Counted from the stretch's first letter, positions 44,459-56,546 are shown. The stretch is DNA of 64,000 nt from Pholiota molesta (GCA_014925825.1 JACGCK010000171.1:31668-95667), one strand, 5' to 3'. Numbers and translations are program-made. Notes: generated from the letters alone by a model not told the origin.

Positions 44459-45812
44459 CTAGAATGAAAGAGTTTGTCCAGCATTGGCAACGACAGAAGC
44501 CTCGACGCTGCCTACAGCAAGGAGGCTGTATGAGTAGGGCGCCGTTGTGAATGTACCAACAGGGGCAGTGTTAGCTGCTCCCCCGAAATCATTTCCACGA
44601 GCAATGGCGAAGCCAGTGTCCGTGTCGTAGAGTGGCTTGGAGGTGCCTGTCCAGACGTTATTCTCGACGAGCAGTTGGGCGCCTAATCGCGAATCCATGA
44701 GTGGGGCTCGAAAATGTCTGGGAGGAGTATCATACCATCACGGGTGTTGATGCCGTCGTTGTTGTCCTCGAAGAAGTTGTTGAAAATGTGGCCGTGTCCA
44801 AAGCGGAAGGAGGGCGTGCGCGAGTTGAGGTCGGTCCAATAGTTGTTGGCGAGAGTGACGGTGATCGCCACGTCCTCCGCACCATTGCTATCGGAGTGGC
44901 CGATAAGACTCGCCTTCCAGTGGTCGTAGAGCTTGCTGTTGGTTACAGTGACGCCAGTGCAGCCATGAGTGATATCCAAGAGGCCATCGTAGCTATATAT
45001 CACAGAGTGTGTTAATAACGTCCAAAGGTTACTTGTTTATAGGGTGAATGACAATGCTACTTACAAGTCCTGGTGAGGCGTATTTATTATATCAATTACT
45101 ATTTCATACAAGAGCATCGATTTACTACTGACCTTGTCATGGTCTCTGTCACTGGAGAGGTCGGCGTGATCGACCCAAACTTGGGAGGAGGCTTGAATTC
45201 CAATGGCGTCTCCGGCTGCGGCTAAGACTTTGGAAATTTTGACGTTGCGGATAATGACGTTGGTGCTGTCGAGGACACGAAGGCCGACACCGACAAGGGC
45301 TAAAATTAAAGATCGGTTAACTCCTTTTCTTCCTAGAAAATATTTGGACTAGTACCAGAGCCTGATTTTCCGATGACGGAGGTGTTGTTGCCAACTTTCA
45401 CTGCAGTATCACCAGTAATGGTGCCTATCGCATAATGATAATTAGAAATAAAAATAATGTACATCAAACAAACTACTCACCAGAGATAAGGACTATCTTC
45501 TTGCTGGCTCCACTGACTGCAGAGGTCAAAGCATCTAGCGTAGTGACCGTAGTCGTTGTTCCACCGGAGCCGCCAGTCGTGCTGTTCGCGTCGTCTCATA
45601 AGTCAATATATCTATGCACGAAAAAAAATACTAGCCCGCCATTGAGGGTAGCATAACCAAGGGTAGCAACATCAGAGCTCGAAGCTCGCTTCACAAGACC
45701 AGCGGTGCCGCCCTAAAAATCTATGAATACAAAGCCCAAAATTTTTGAAGTAGTTGCATACCAAGACAGCCTGAATCGTGGCAAAAAGCACAAGAGAGGA
45801 GATCCACTTCAT
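44459..45812 (-). CDS. Pectate lyase, PL1 family (316 aa)
   Basis: Secreted enzyme that cleaves polygalacturonate by beta-elimination with Ca2+. Eight exons: 45812-45762, 45712-45636, 45581-45481, 45424-45356, 45299-45133, 45069-45065, 44992-44736, 44682-44459, total 317 codons. Signal peptide MKWISSLVLFATIQAVL, then LVKR, a Kex2-type site. The parallel beta-helix core reads SSQVWVDHADLSSDRDHDK, FYDGLLDITHGC, DHWKASLIGHSDSN, NSRTPSFRFGHGHIFNN and NNDGINTRDGAQLLVENNVW. Two oddities: exon 6 is only 5 bases (GACTT), and intron 2 appears to use a GC donor (GCTAGT) because the only nearby GT breaks the frame. It begins 68 bases after the foldback element's right target duplication. Confidence 0.93.
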
Positions 45813-47274
45813 GGTTGGTTCGAAGACAAGAGGGTAAAACTGACTTTACTGAAGAACTGTGGATGGTAGACTCTGATTTTATAGCCTGGACTCGGTGGTC
45901 CAAAGCAAAATATCGTTGACCTTTTTTCTCTGAGCGCTGTATGGGCTCTATACGCGGCCCGTTCGGTGAAAGAAAGGACATTTACGCCTCTCAGAAGAGC
46001 GCCAAGACAAATACTAGCTAGAGCTTGAGGCGGTGTACAATGATAACATGGCTAGCGAATGTGTACAAACTTATGCATATGCGAAGGCAAGTGAAGGATG
46101 GCGATGTGGTCAGGCGGCCCGTTTGATCGCTCTCCTTCCTCAGCCACAGTCACTGCAGTGGCTTTATATTTAGGTGTTCGTCTTGGCATGGAGGAAAACA
46201 AACCACTGAGATGGCCGGCGCGAGGCGTAAATACATCAATGCTGAAAAGTTCTTTACGCGAAGGATCCGATGGTTATTCTAGACAGACAATCGAGAGCGA
46301 GAAACTTGCGGCTCCCCAAGCTCATGACATTTTAATGCCTTTGCTTGCATTCAACTTGAAGACCGAAAAAAAGCCTTTCCTTTGGCGTTTTGCACTTAAT
46401 AGATGGCAAGTCACTAGTAACTACTCTTCTTTTCGACTAATAAATTATGCTGAAGTGTCTAAAGGCGCCAAAAAAAAAAAAGGTCATATACAACCGCATG
46501 TCTGGCATGGTACGGCAAAATGCGTGGCCACGCTTCTGATCTGAAGTGCAAGAAGTGCTTGGTCGACGCCTAAATGGCAAATGCCACAAGTGCATAGAAA
46601 ACCGGCCCGACTTAGCTATACTTAGCCTAGCGAGAGAGGGAGAAGGTGTTCATGACGGAGGAACACATTCGGATAATTCACGCCAGACAACGACGAAGTA
46701 CTTACACGACTTCAGTAAGTACATCATCTGTCTTCTCCGTACAATGCCCTCGTGATCTTCTTCTACGTCTAGTACTTACACGGCCATGTACCCAGTAGGT
46801 AGAGCAGCGAGATTTATATTGTCAGTTGCTTTCGGTTTGAAGAAGGTTTCTGCTGCATCCGCTGCGCCGTGGGACTCGCGCATTTGTCTCGGAGTAAACA
46901 GATGAGTGAATCTTGGCTTTCAGTGTTAACTTGTTCTGAACAAGTATGATTTACATGCGTAGAATGATTGGAGGCGGACCGTTAAGATATCAAAGTCGCT
47001 TCGTTCGCGCACATATATATGGGAACATCGAACGCTAAAGAGCGGCCTAAGGCGCATGGACGAGACTGGGCGTGCTACACAATGCTCCAACAACACACTA
47101 GCATCGGAGATTTTCCTTGTCTTGCGTCTATTTACTAGCCAAAATAAAGGCAGGTCTATGCCCTATAGATTATAGATTCGTAATGAGCTGGATAAACAGA
47201 AAATCGAATGCGAATGGCTCACATAGTTGAAAGCTTTAGGTATCGGTGGAACTGGTACTTGCGAGCTACGAAAC
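45813..47274. other. Intergenic spacer
   Basis: The 148-codon frame at 46098-46544 crosses a 12-base A run, has no domain and no splice pattern, so it is not called. No other feature recognised. Confidence 0.5.
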
Positions 47275-47463
47275 TCAAGCAACCACGCAGTAAGCATTCC
47301 CACTGCCACCCTGGGTCTCCTGGTGAGTGGGGATCCCCTCGGTCCTAGACACGACGCAGTACGCGTTCCCACTGTTGCCGCTCGTCCCCTGATCGGCAGG
47401 CGCCTCGACAGTGGTGGTGATGGTGGTGGTGGTGGTGGTGGTGACGGTGATGAAGGAGTCCAT
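47275..47463 (-). CDS. Lipopeptide mating pheromone precursor (62 aa) with a duplicated CVV core
   Basis: Basidiomycete pheromone precursors are small, start near MDSF, and end in a CaaX box that is farnesylated, trimmed and methylated. This frame starts MDSFITV, has a Thr tract, and ends GGSGNAYCVVA before the stop, a clear CaaX. The segment SGNAYCVV also occurs internally (GNSGNAYCVVSRT), so two similar peptide cores lie in tandem; only the last has a free CaaX end. A TATAAA (47565-47560) lies about 100 bases upstream. No STE3-type receptor or second pheromone gene is visible in the window, so this may be an unlinked, non-mating-type pheromone-like gene, or the receptor lies outside. Confidence 0.82.
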   Translation of the reverse strand: MDSFITVTTTTTTTITTTVEAPADQGTSGNSGNAYCVVSRTEGIPTHQETQGGSGNAYCVVA

Positions 47464-49089
47464 GATTGCGTGCGGTGTGCAAGTGTGTGAATGGGTGGGT
47501 GGGTGGCGAAGTTGCTTTGAAGGCGACTGGGGGATTCCTTCGAGGGTTTCTGTACTGGCTTTATACCCATGGGAAGTCCCTCACAGGCCACTATTCGAAG
47601 GGCCGGTGCGTTGGGTAATTGTTTTTGGGCCGAGAGGGTGGCATGCGCGGAAGTCAAGACTCAAGCGAGAAGGCCACTGGCCGTGGCCATACCGTGGATG
47701 ATGTGCATTACTTGTACATCTGTGTCCACGGCCAACGCGTTGTTTAACGTTCAAAATTCATGCGTCGAACGCGATCCAGGCCACCGCCCGTCTATAAAAG
47801 TGCTCGACTCCTCGCAGCCGTGTTGACTGCCCAGGGCATTCTTCCGAGTCCACGGCCGCCGTCGTCACCGATGAGCATTGCGATAATCCTCCAGAACATG
47901 GGTGGAATGTTATCGATTCCAGTGTAATGTTTTGATCTCCGTCGGCACACGTTCTTGGGCGCTTAACATAGAATGGAAGTCGACAATTAATCCCACCAAT
48001 TAACCATTGTTTGAAGATTATACATCGCAGATGAGAAACAGGGTCGAGTCAACAAAACATATGGCAGAGAGAACAAAGATAATTACGATGCATTTCTGAG
48101 AATCTCTCTGAGGGTATCGATTGAATAATGCGCAGAACCACTTAGCAGCAGTGAATTCTAGCACAACCTTGAACCAAAATTTGAAGAGGACAGCAGTACA
48201 ACACTTTCATTTTTTCCTCTGCTTTGCAAGACTCAATACCTCAATACCCGCCGTCGGGATGGTTGGACGATTGTCTTTACAAGCATTCTGGCGACGCGCT
48301 GCTTCCCGTTCCTTGGATGCTAATGTTATGATTAATCACCTAGATCAAACACTGAATTTCGTATGTTCTCCAAGGACGATGCTTGCAAGTTCCAAGTGAG
48401 ATTCAGTAGGTAGTAGGATCAGTCAACACCGTTCAGTGGTCGACATCACACGATTCGTCGCGAGCAATTTATTTTTCATTGTGATGGCGTTTTAAACGAC
48501 AGACGGCTCGAGAGTAACCCCACCAAACTTGACCTATGGCGAAGGCTATATGCACCCTGACCAACGGTGCACTGTAAATACGCGGCACAACTTCTGAGAC
48601 ACCAGCAACGACGAGATTTCAACGGCGACGCGGTCCTTCGATGTTCATTTCCCATGCTTGGCCAAAGCCGGCGTTTCAAATGTGTTGATGAACGCGGATT
48701 ACACTCCTGAGCGCGTTTACTCTGCGACGGGCGTCAGTACACGCTGTGCAGGATGCGCTGCGGCGAGATACTCACTGGAACGGGCCCTCATCTTTCTGCG
48801 CTTGCGCCTGAGCCTGCGAGACCTCTTTTTCTTCCACTTCTCTCTCATATTTGTCTATATAACCGGGAAAGGGCGTTCAATACATCGCACGAATATGCAG
48901 CAGGACGGGTAGCGAGCGCACCTGAAGTCAAATGTGGTTGAGACGTTGGAGTGTGGGGTAGTGCGCACGGTTCGTTTATCTGGATGACTGTATAGTTCTT
49001 ACAAATGCGTTCCCACAATCGGGCGCCGGGCGGTGCGTTCCGCGCTGCCGTCGACGATCTTCGCTCAGCGCTCCCAGCAAGCTCCCAGC
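47464..49089. other. Intergenic spacer
   Basis: Contains the pheromone promoter and the 5' region of the Rrn9-like gene. A TATAAAA element at about 47792-47798 points to the right but leads to no convincing gene. Other open frames are short and unsupported. Confidence 0.5.
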
Positions 49090-50532
49090 ATGTCCAAGCG
49101 TGTCCCGGCCAAGCTTCACCACGAACTCGTGGAATATGCGTCCCTCTTACGAGCGTTGCGCGTTCGGGACACCCAGGATGTGACGAAACACCTTACCAAA
49201 GCGAATCCGTTCAAATTGCAACCACGAGACATCGACGCTGAACTGAACTCGGAAGATGATCTAGACGATGACGAGGAAGCAGGGGATGATCTTGCTTCCA
49301 GCGCGCACCACGGTCCATCGCCTTCTGTTTCTCTTTCTCGGACAAGTAGCTCGGGGCCCAGTAGCGCAAAGAGCGCGAAAGCCAAGGGGAAGCAGAAGGC
49401 GGTCGACCCTGGTGGCGGGAAGCAACGCCGGCGCGACCACTGGACGCGCTGGCCCGTTCGCGTGGACGACGTGCTCAAACCCGAGTGGTCGCTCGAGGAC
49501 GAGGTCGCCGTAGTCGTCGCGCAGGTGATGAAACGGCGTCCGTCTCCTTCTTTCCCCGTTCCTGTTTCAGACACTGCCGACGCAGACGACGACGACATTG
49601 TCTTTCCCGCGCGGGACTTCGAGTTTGACGAAGAGGACCCCGACCATCCCTTCTACGTGCCCTACATCACGGCGAACGTCGCAGACTACCTCGCCCACAT
49701 CCTCGGCGCACTGGCGTCGCTCGTGCCTGCGCGCGCGGCGAGCATGCAGAACCGTATCGAGCCCCTGGGGTGGCGCACGGTCATCGACGTCGTCGTGGCG
49801 TGCGCGCCGCCCGAGTTCGCCAATCCAAAGTGTGTAGGCTCCTCCTCTCGTCGCGTCGTAGGTGGTAATCGTGTTGTATGTAGGGTAGTGGAAAATGTCA
49901 TTAAGCGCATGGAAGCGGTGTACGGGCCGTCGATTCTCCCCCTTGAAGGCGAAAAATCTACTAGCTTCCGAGGTACTACTCCCAGTCTCTTTGCGCGCTC
50001 GTCCCTTGACAGCTTTCAATTTTTCGTAGCCGTCGAGCGCATGCGAGTCAAAGAAGACGCGCGTAAGAAGATGAACAGCAAACTGGATGCCGAGCTCGCC
50101 AAATATTGGCAGACACCCCCGCCTGTACTTCCAGACGTCCCACCTCCAAAAACAACATCAGGCAAGAAACGACGATTGGCTATAGACAAGCGTAAGTCCC
50201 ATTATTTATCTCCCGTTCATCTATATCATCCCCACAATATAGACATGGACGCGGATTTCAGGGGCAAAGTAAAGCTTGCCCCCAAGAAAAAACGGCGGAT
50301 AGCGTCTGACACAAAATCGAAACGGAAATCTGCGGAGGCTATCCCTGACGCAGCGCTGGAGACTCCGGCAGCCGAAGCGCACCCACCACCAGCGGCGACG
50401 GAGATGCAAGGCAAGCAGGCGGGGCCATCATCGCAGCCAGAGCAAAGGAACGAGGCGTCGGTGAGGCGGAGTACGCGGCCGCGGCGCACTCTCGAGGTCC
50501 AGGTTTTGGACGAGCATGTTTTTATGGAATGA
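49090..50532 (+). CDS. Rrn9-domain-like nuclear protein (426 aa)
   Basis: Rrn9 is a subunit of the RNA polymerase I upstream activation factor. The block HWTRWPVRVDDVLKPEWSLEDEV near residues 117-137 is what suggests this family; the assignment is moderate. The rest has acidic stretches (NSEDDLDDDEEAGDD, DTADADDDDIVF) and C-terminal basic nuclear signals (GKKRRLAIDK, PKKKRRIASDTKSKRK). Exons: 49090-49829, 49884-49972, 50030-50191, 50243-50532. The three introns are 54, 57 and 51 bases, all multiples of three without stops, so an unspliced reading also stays open. Start 49090 (MSKRVPAKLHHELVEY) is preferred to 49033. The last 30 bases of coding sequence and the 3' flank are duplicated downstream. 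Confidence 0.6.
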   Translation: MSKRVPAKLHHELVEYASLLRALRVRDTQDVTKHLTKANPFKLQPRDIDAELNSEDDLDDDEEAGDDLASSAHHGPSPSVSLSRTSSSGPSSAKSAKAKGKQKAVDPGGGKQRRRDHWTRWPVRVDDVLKPEWSLEDEVAVVVAQVMKRRPSPSFPVPVSDTADADDDDIVFPARDFEFDEEDPDHPFYVPYITANVADYLAHILGALASLVPARAASMQNRIEPLGWRTVIDVVVACAPPEFANPKCVGSSSRRVVGGNRVVCRVVENVIKRMEAVYGPSILPLEGEKSTSFRGTTPSLFARSSLDSFQFFVAVERMRVKEDARKKMNSKLDAELAKYWQTPPPVLPDVPPPKTTSGKKRRLAIDKRKSHYLSPVHLYHPHNIDMDADFRGKVKLAPKKKRRIASDTKSKRKSAEAIPDAALETPAAEAHPPPAATEMQGKQAGPSSQPEQRNEASVRRSTRPRRTLEVQVLDEHVFME

Positions 50533-51112
50533 TTGAACCGGTATTGGTGTTGGACTTTGGGCAGATTATACTTATTAGCGGACTAGTGTCCATCGTAAGT
50601 TTATTTACATGTTGTATTTACATATTCGAGCTACACAATTAATTGAAACTGTCGATTACCTAGCCCTTTGAGTCGATGTCTTGATGCAGCAGACTTGCAT
50701 TCGCTTCGGACGCAAGAGGATGATGGGCGCTGTGATCCGTTCCGAGAGCGGAACGGAACTTTCACTTCAACCACCAACACCGCTCCTTCGCTCACACCAT
50801 CGGCCACCGCCACGGCCTACACCCACCGCCAACCGTGAACGTCCCGCCTGTCACCGTTGTGCCCTGCGCTAGCATGGCTCGATTACGCACAAGTCGAGCT
50901 TGTGCCCAGATCCGAGCCCTGGGCATCCATGACGAATCAACATCGACGATCAGGCGCAAAGAGGCGCGATGGCGATGACGACGCGTCCACCAGGCGCCGC
51001 GGGGGCGTATTTGGTGGCTGGCGACGATATCAAGGTGAAGGTTTTGGACGAGCGTGTTTTTATGGAATGATGGAGCGGGTATTGGTGTCGGATTTTGGTC
51101 AGATTATACTTA
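50501..51112 (+). repeat. Tandem duplication of the Rrn9-like gene's 3' end
   Basis: 50501-50574 recurs at 51039-51112 (74 bases each, only a few mismatches) in direct orientation, spanning the last codons, the stop and the start of the 3' region. The 460 bases between and the stretch 51113-51421 hold no gene I can support. Confidence 0.8.
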
Positions 51113-51421
51113 GGGGAACTAAATTGTCACCAACTCATTTCGAGATTGCCGTTGTGGGTGGCTATTGGGAAGAGTGAACGTCGCCGCTTTGAATCAGCGG
51201 CCTGTCCGCGCCCAGTCTCGTCCGTGCGCCTTAGGCGTGCGTCGCGCCGCAATGGGAAACCACCTGACAGCAGATTTATCGTAGCTTTCAATGTGGCGAA
51301 CTTGGGACAGTTTAGACATGATGTCACAACATCATGTTCCGTAATGATTCAAGTGCGGCGTACATTTAGAAGACTAGATTCGTTGTAATACATATACATA
51401 CAATTCTGACACAAAGAAAGT

Positions 51422-53164
51422 TCAGTTACCAGAATCTATACCGGCATAGAGTGCATCTTCGAATGCTGCAAAACCTCCCACAACGTCAGGATCATTGCAA
51501 CCACAGGCAAGGCTAATAAACTGAGTCCCATAAACAGCAGCAATTCCGGTCGTAGGATCGATGAAGAAGTGTGTCCCTGCCCATCCGGACCCTACATCAA
51601 GTTCAAATATCATGTTAACAAAAGCTCAAGAAACTTTAAGCATGAGAACGTACAGCATCCAGAGCCCTTCCTGCGACGGTTCGGCCAGTCATTCGTTGTA
51701 ACAGCAAAGGCGTTAGACCATTGGACAGAGAGCCCGGGGAATACAGGCCCCAGCATAGCGTCCAAACTTTTTACGCCGTCTTCGTTCAGAGCGCCAACAA
51801 ACATGCTTTCCACGGTCTCTCGCTTTAGGATTGGGTCAGTCGCTTTCCCGCCTAATGAACATGTGTTAAGGATGGTTCATACATTGATTTATGACTAGTA
51901 CTGAGTACTCACCAAGGATCTGAAGGATGTGTTGCAAAAGCTTAAGATAATCGCGCAGGGAAACGTATAATCCAACACCCCCAAGATGACGCGAGACTGT
52001 AAAAAACGATCAAGAATTTGGAAATAAAAGATATGTAACGAGATTCATACTTTTGCTTGGATCCCGCTCTATGATCGTTGTCCCGGGCTGGTTGTTATAG
52101 GTATGAAATTGTCCGTCCTCGGTTCGCAAGTTTAATCCAAGAAGTTTCTCTTTCAAATCCGGGGTAAGATAGAAGGAAGCCTTCATTCCCAAACGTTTGA
52201 ACACATTCTCTTGCCTGTCCGTTGTTGTTCAATCTACGTCTTCATTTGGAGGGAAATGATTGGTGCTTACAGGTACTCTTCAAAGGTCTTTCCGCTAATT
52301 TTTTCGACGATGAGACCGAGAACATCCGATCCGAAACCGTATATGACTGTGTAAGAAAGATAGTGAATATACTGTCCATACAACAATGGTAGCGAACCGG
52401 CCAAAGGGGCGCACAATTAGTTCCTGGTTCAAAGCCGAGCGGAATTCCGGGGTATTTGCCCTTTCGTACATGCAAAGAATCGTCAGACCCCTCAATCCAG
52501 TAATTCAAGAGATGAATCGATAGTGACCCACCTTCACTAGTGAGAAAAACTCCGAATGCGGGTCCTTGAGATCATGATTCCCCGCGTATGAATCGGGTAC
52601 CTTTAGACCAAAGTCTGGTATCATAGGATAGAATAGTCCACTCGTGAAATTGAGTAGGTGCTTCACTAGGACAACGTTCTGTGCAGGCTTAAAGAAGAAT
52701 CTGGCGACATGACGTTGTCCAAAACGACCGGATTGGCAAACTGTGGAAAGAATTCAGACACTGGTGTGTCCTCTTTCAATTTCCCCTGTTCTATCAACTG
52801 TAGGGCAGAAATCTAAGCATTAAGTAGATCAGCACGGCAAGTCGTCGAAACGGGTGGAAAACGGTACATGGGCGATCAGTTTTGTCATACTACAAATCCA
52901 GAACACGGTGTCGGGATCGACTTTGCCACTTGCTGGGTCGTCGAGGGTTCTGTATCCACCAGTTCCAAAGTAGATCTCTCCTTCGGCAGTGGTGGCACCT
53001 AGGGCGAAGCCAGGGATCTTATGCTCCCCAGCAAGCTTTGCCTTCGATGACGATGCCAGATCAATCGATCATCGTTATTTGAGGAACAAATCAGTGAGAA
53101 GTAGGGCCATACGCACAACGACATCGTCCAGAGCCTTTTGTCCACTGGTTGTTAGGCGTACCAT
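51422..53164 (-). CDS. Class C beta-lactamase-like serine hydrolase, copy A, one frame break
   Basis: Family of penicillin-binding-fold esterases/transacylases. Nine exons: 53164-53117, 53041-52868, 52812-52532, 52460-52415, 52346-52271, 52214-52051, 51996-51913, 51851-51654, 51591-51422. Catalytic Ser-x-x-Lys is CSMTK, the Tyr lies in IYGFGSD, and HLGG in exon 7 sits at the third active-site position. No signal peptide, so probably cytosolic. Exon 3 is one base short (TTT for TTTT at 52691-52693 by comparison with copy B, SSSKPAQN), creating a stop. Divergent from copy B, with exon structure identical in all three copies. Substrate unknown. Confidence 0.82.
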
Positions 53165-54296
53165 GTTGGTGCGATTGGAAAGGAATGAAAGTATGCAGTT
53201 AGTCTGTTCGGACCTCTGCTCGAGCTCTGCGCCCATTGCTCTTGCTTATATATACGGTCGAGTTCCAACTTCCGGCCCGAGACAAGCCGCGCCCATCATC
53301 TACGCGGAATGCAATCACGTCATCTGCAGCACCGACACCATTGTTCGAAGCCGAATCAGAACGAGAAGACCCGAAAACGAGGGCGACATCGAGGATGAGA
53401 CCGCCATGGACGTCGGTTGAGCGTTACGACAGATTTTAATGATAAATACTTTTGTGGCGACCCAAAAGCACAGTGAAGTGTCTTCGGTAGATGTTCTCAT
53501 TTCTGCTTAATCACTGCTGGCTCTAATACCTCCTCGAATTCTAGAATCTGTTGGGGATGCACTACACCGACATTCGAACGTAATACTAATCATCAGACTC
53601 TGAATGCGGTCGACCTTATCAATTCGTTACATCTGCTTACTCACTTTGAGGGCAAATAAGGTTGATTTGTTAGATTGTTGGTTACTTTTTGACCTAATTT
53701 CGTGTAAGATGAAACAAATCATTGGTTGAGATGCTATGCAGGTCAAAAACTGACCTATTTTGCTCTCACAGCGGTGCTGCACACCCCCACTGCTGCATCA
53801 CTTCTATTGACAAATTACGTTGAAATATGCGACAGTCAATGAACCGTATCATGAAGTTGAGTCATCCTTACATGAGGGACATGACTTCCCTAGGCTACAT
53901 GAACGGATGTAAGCCGTTTGCTCGTTGCATGACGGGTCCTGACCAGCCAAAGTCTGAATCCAACACTCATGTGCTGCTTCAAGGCCAATTCAAGGCATTG
54001 TCCAGACTTACACAATGAATTTCACCAAAGCTGTATGCAATTTATGGGCACTAGGGCTCAAATTAACTCATTTACTGAATCTTCTTGTGGTCCGTGGACA
54101 CGCAGCTACACGTATGTTACAAAGATCGAATGCGTGCCAGTGAAAGATGCAGAAATGGTTGATATGATGGCCATGAATAGAATATCACTCTTATCAGGCG
54201 TGTTCTCGGCTATAAGTGTCGACTATATAAAAGCAGTGAGCACTAACTTGCGAATAGGTTAATTTCTTTTTTTCTTCCTTTGCCATTCGCAGAAAA
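53165..54296. promoter_or_regulatory. Bidirectional spacer between serine hydrolase copies A and B
   Basis: Both genes start outward from this 1.1 kb. TATATATA near 53246-53254 (minus reading) serves copy A; TATATAA at 54224-54230 lies 67 bases before copy B. Confidence 0.55.
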
Positions 54297-56046
54297 ATGG
54301 TACACCTAACAACAAGTGGAAGGAAGGCATTGGATGACGTCGTTGTCGGTGTACTCCTACTCCTCTGTGTTTCCCTCAACTAACGTTCGATCGTATGTCA
54401 TCGAAGGCAAAGCTTGCTGGGGAGCATAAGATTCCTGGGTTTGCCTTGGGCGCCACCACAGCCGAAGGAGAGATTTATTTCGGAACTGGTGGATACAGAA
54501 CCCTCGACGACCCAGCAAGTGGTAAAGTCGATCCGGACACCATCTTCTGGATTTGTAGCATGACGAAGTTGGTTGCTCATGTACGTCTGTCTATCTCGTG
54601 TAGTGATCCACAGCTTCTGATTGATTTGAGATGCAGATCGCCGCCCTCCAGTTGATAGAACAGGGCAAATTGAAAGAGGAAACCCCCGTGTCGGAATACT
54701 TTCCTCAATTTGCCAATGCAATCGTTTTAGACAACATCATGTCGCCAAATTCTTCTTCCAAGCCTGCACAGAACATTATCCGAGTGAAGCACCTACTCAA
54801 TTTCACGAGTGGTTTATTCTATTCTATGGTATCAGAAACTGGTATAAAGATGCCCGATGCTTACGGGGGAATACATGACCTGAAAGACCCGCACTCGAAT
54901 TTCCTTTCGTTGTTGCAGGTGGGATATCATTTCTACAATTCCTTCCTCAAGAAATCTGACAGCTTCTGCATGTAAAAAAGGGTGAATACCCCGGTATCCC
55001 GCTCGGTTTTGAACCTGGAACCAGTTGTATGTCCCTATGACCGGCTCGCTACCGTTATGCACTCAATATTCACTATCTCCCTTACGCAGTCCTGTATGGT
55101 TTCGGATCGGATATCCTTGGTTTCATTGTCGAAAAGATTAGCGGAAAGACCCTTGAAGTGTATCTGTAAGTGCCAGTCGCATCCTATCCCATCTTTTCGG
55201 AACCAAGGACTTGACCTAATAACGACGCGAAGGCAGGAAAATATTTTCAAGCCTTTAGGAATGAAAGCATCCTTCTACCTTACCCCTGATTTGGAAGAGA
55301 AGCTCCTTGGATTAAGTCTACTAACCGAGGATGGACAACTACAAATTTGGACCAACCAACCCGGAACAGGGATCATAGAGCGGGATCCAAGCAAAAGTAT
55401 TAATTTTCTCATTGTTGATATTTCTAGCTTCATTGATCGTTTGTATTTGTTTCGAAATGCAGTCTCCCGCCATCATGCAGGTATAGGATTATATGTTTCC
55501 CTGCGCGATTATCTCAAGCTTTTGCAACACATCCTTCAAATCCTTGGTAAGCAGTCGCCCAAATAGATCAGAAATAACCCCGTGGGTCGTCGTTGATCTA
55601 TCTTCACTAGGCGGGAAAGCGGCCGATCCGATCTTGAAACGAGAGACCGCAGAAAGCTTGTTTGTTGGCGTTCTGAATGAAGATGGGGTCAAAAATCTGA
55701 ACCTTGTGGTGGGGCCTCTATCACCTACGGGTGTCTCATCCCAATGGAGCAATGCATTTGCTGTTGCGATGAATGACTGGCCGAACCGTCGTAGGAAGGG
55801 TTCTGGTTACTGTACGTTTTCATGCTTAAACTTCTTCTTGAACCATTGTTAACATGGTCTCTGATGCATTTGATGTTTGATTTAGGGTCGGGATTGGCAG
55901 GGACAAGTTTTTTCATCGATCCTACGACGGGAATTGCTGCTGTTTATGGGACCCAGCTAATTTGCTTCAGCCTTGGAACCTTTGAACCTGAATTTGTGAA
56001 AGGTTTTGCAGCGTTTGAAGAGGCACTCTATTCCGGTATAGCCTGA
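54297..56046 (+). CDS. Class C beta-lactamase-like serine hydrolase, copy B, intact (411 aa)
   Basis: Nine exons: 54297-54344, 54407-54580, 54637-54918, 54981-55026, 55090-55165, 55233-55396, 55463-55546, 55611-55811, 55886-56046; 412 codons in frame. Catalytic SMTK at residues 67-70, general-base Tyr near 186 (LYGFGSD). Exon 7 has SRHHAG where copies A and C have SRHLGG and SRHMGG, a change in the substrate-pocket motif. The first intron has a weak donor (GTCGGT). The C terminus closes with FFIDPTTGIAAVYGTQ, usual for the fold's terminal strand and helix. No signal peptide. Nearest to copy A in sequence. The reading frame is open throughout, in contrast to A and C. Confidence 0.9.
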
Positions 56047-56546
56047 GATAGGCTGGTAACTAAATTGTATTCGTGTCAGACTCAATGTCCAAGTATGAAC
56101 TATGATGAAGCCAATCCTCTACATGTACACCGCACGTCGATCAAGGCCTTTACATATGAGTTATGCATTTATGAAGCTGTGACACCATCAACCTTCCTTC
56201 GTTTCTTGTACCTACTTCTTCTTTGGCTCCGTCTTCCCCTTCTATGACTTTTTCTGTTTGTTCCCCATCCAATTTCTTTACGTCTATTCGCAAACATTGT
56301 CCAAATCCTTTGAATTCCTTTTCAGGTGTTCACGCAAATGTGAGAACATCGAAAGCTAAAAATAAACCTGTTCTCAGGTGATCCCCAGGTAAAGCACGGG
56401 ATATCGGAATACGGTATACCCGATGTACGATTGCGAGGGAACGCAGATAAAATGCGAGCACACTATCGTACTTTCTCTATCTTTCCCTCTAGCCTCAACT
56501 CCAGCGATTCAAGACATTTCCAGCGGGTTTGGGCTGCCAAGGCACA
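56047..56546. other. Promoter spacer of serine hydrolase copy C
   Basis: Tandem same-strand spacing of 500 bases between copies B and C. No other feature. Confidence 0.5.

Noticed and set aside
46098..46544. 148-codon frame
   Set aside because: Passes through a 12-base A run and ends without any recognisable domain or intron.
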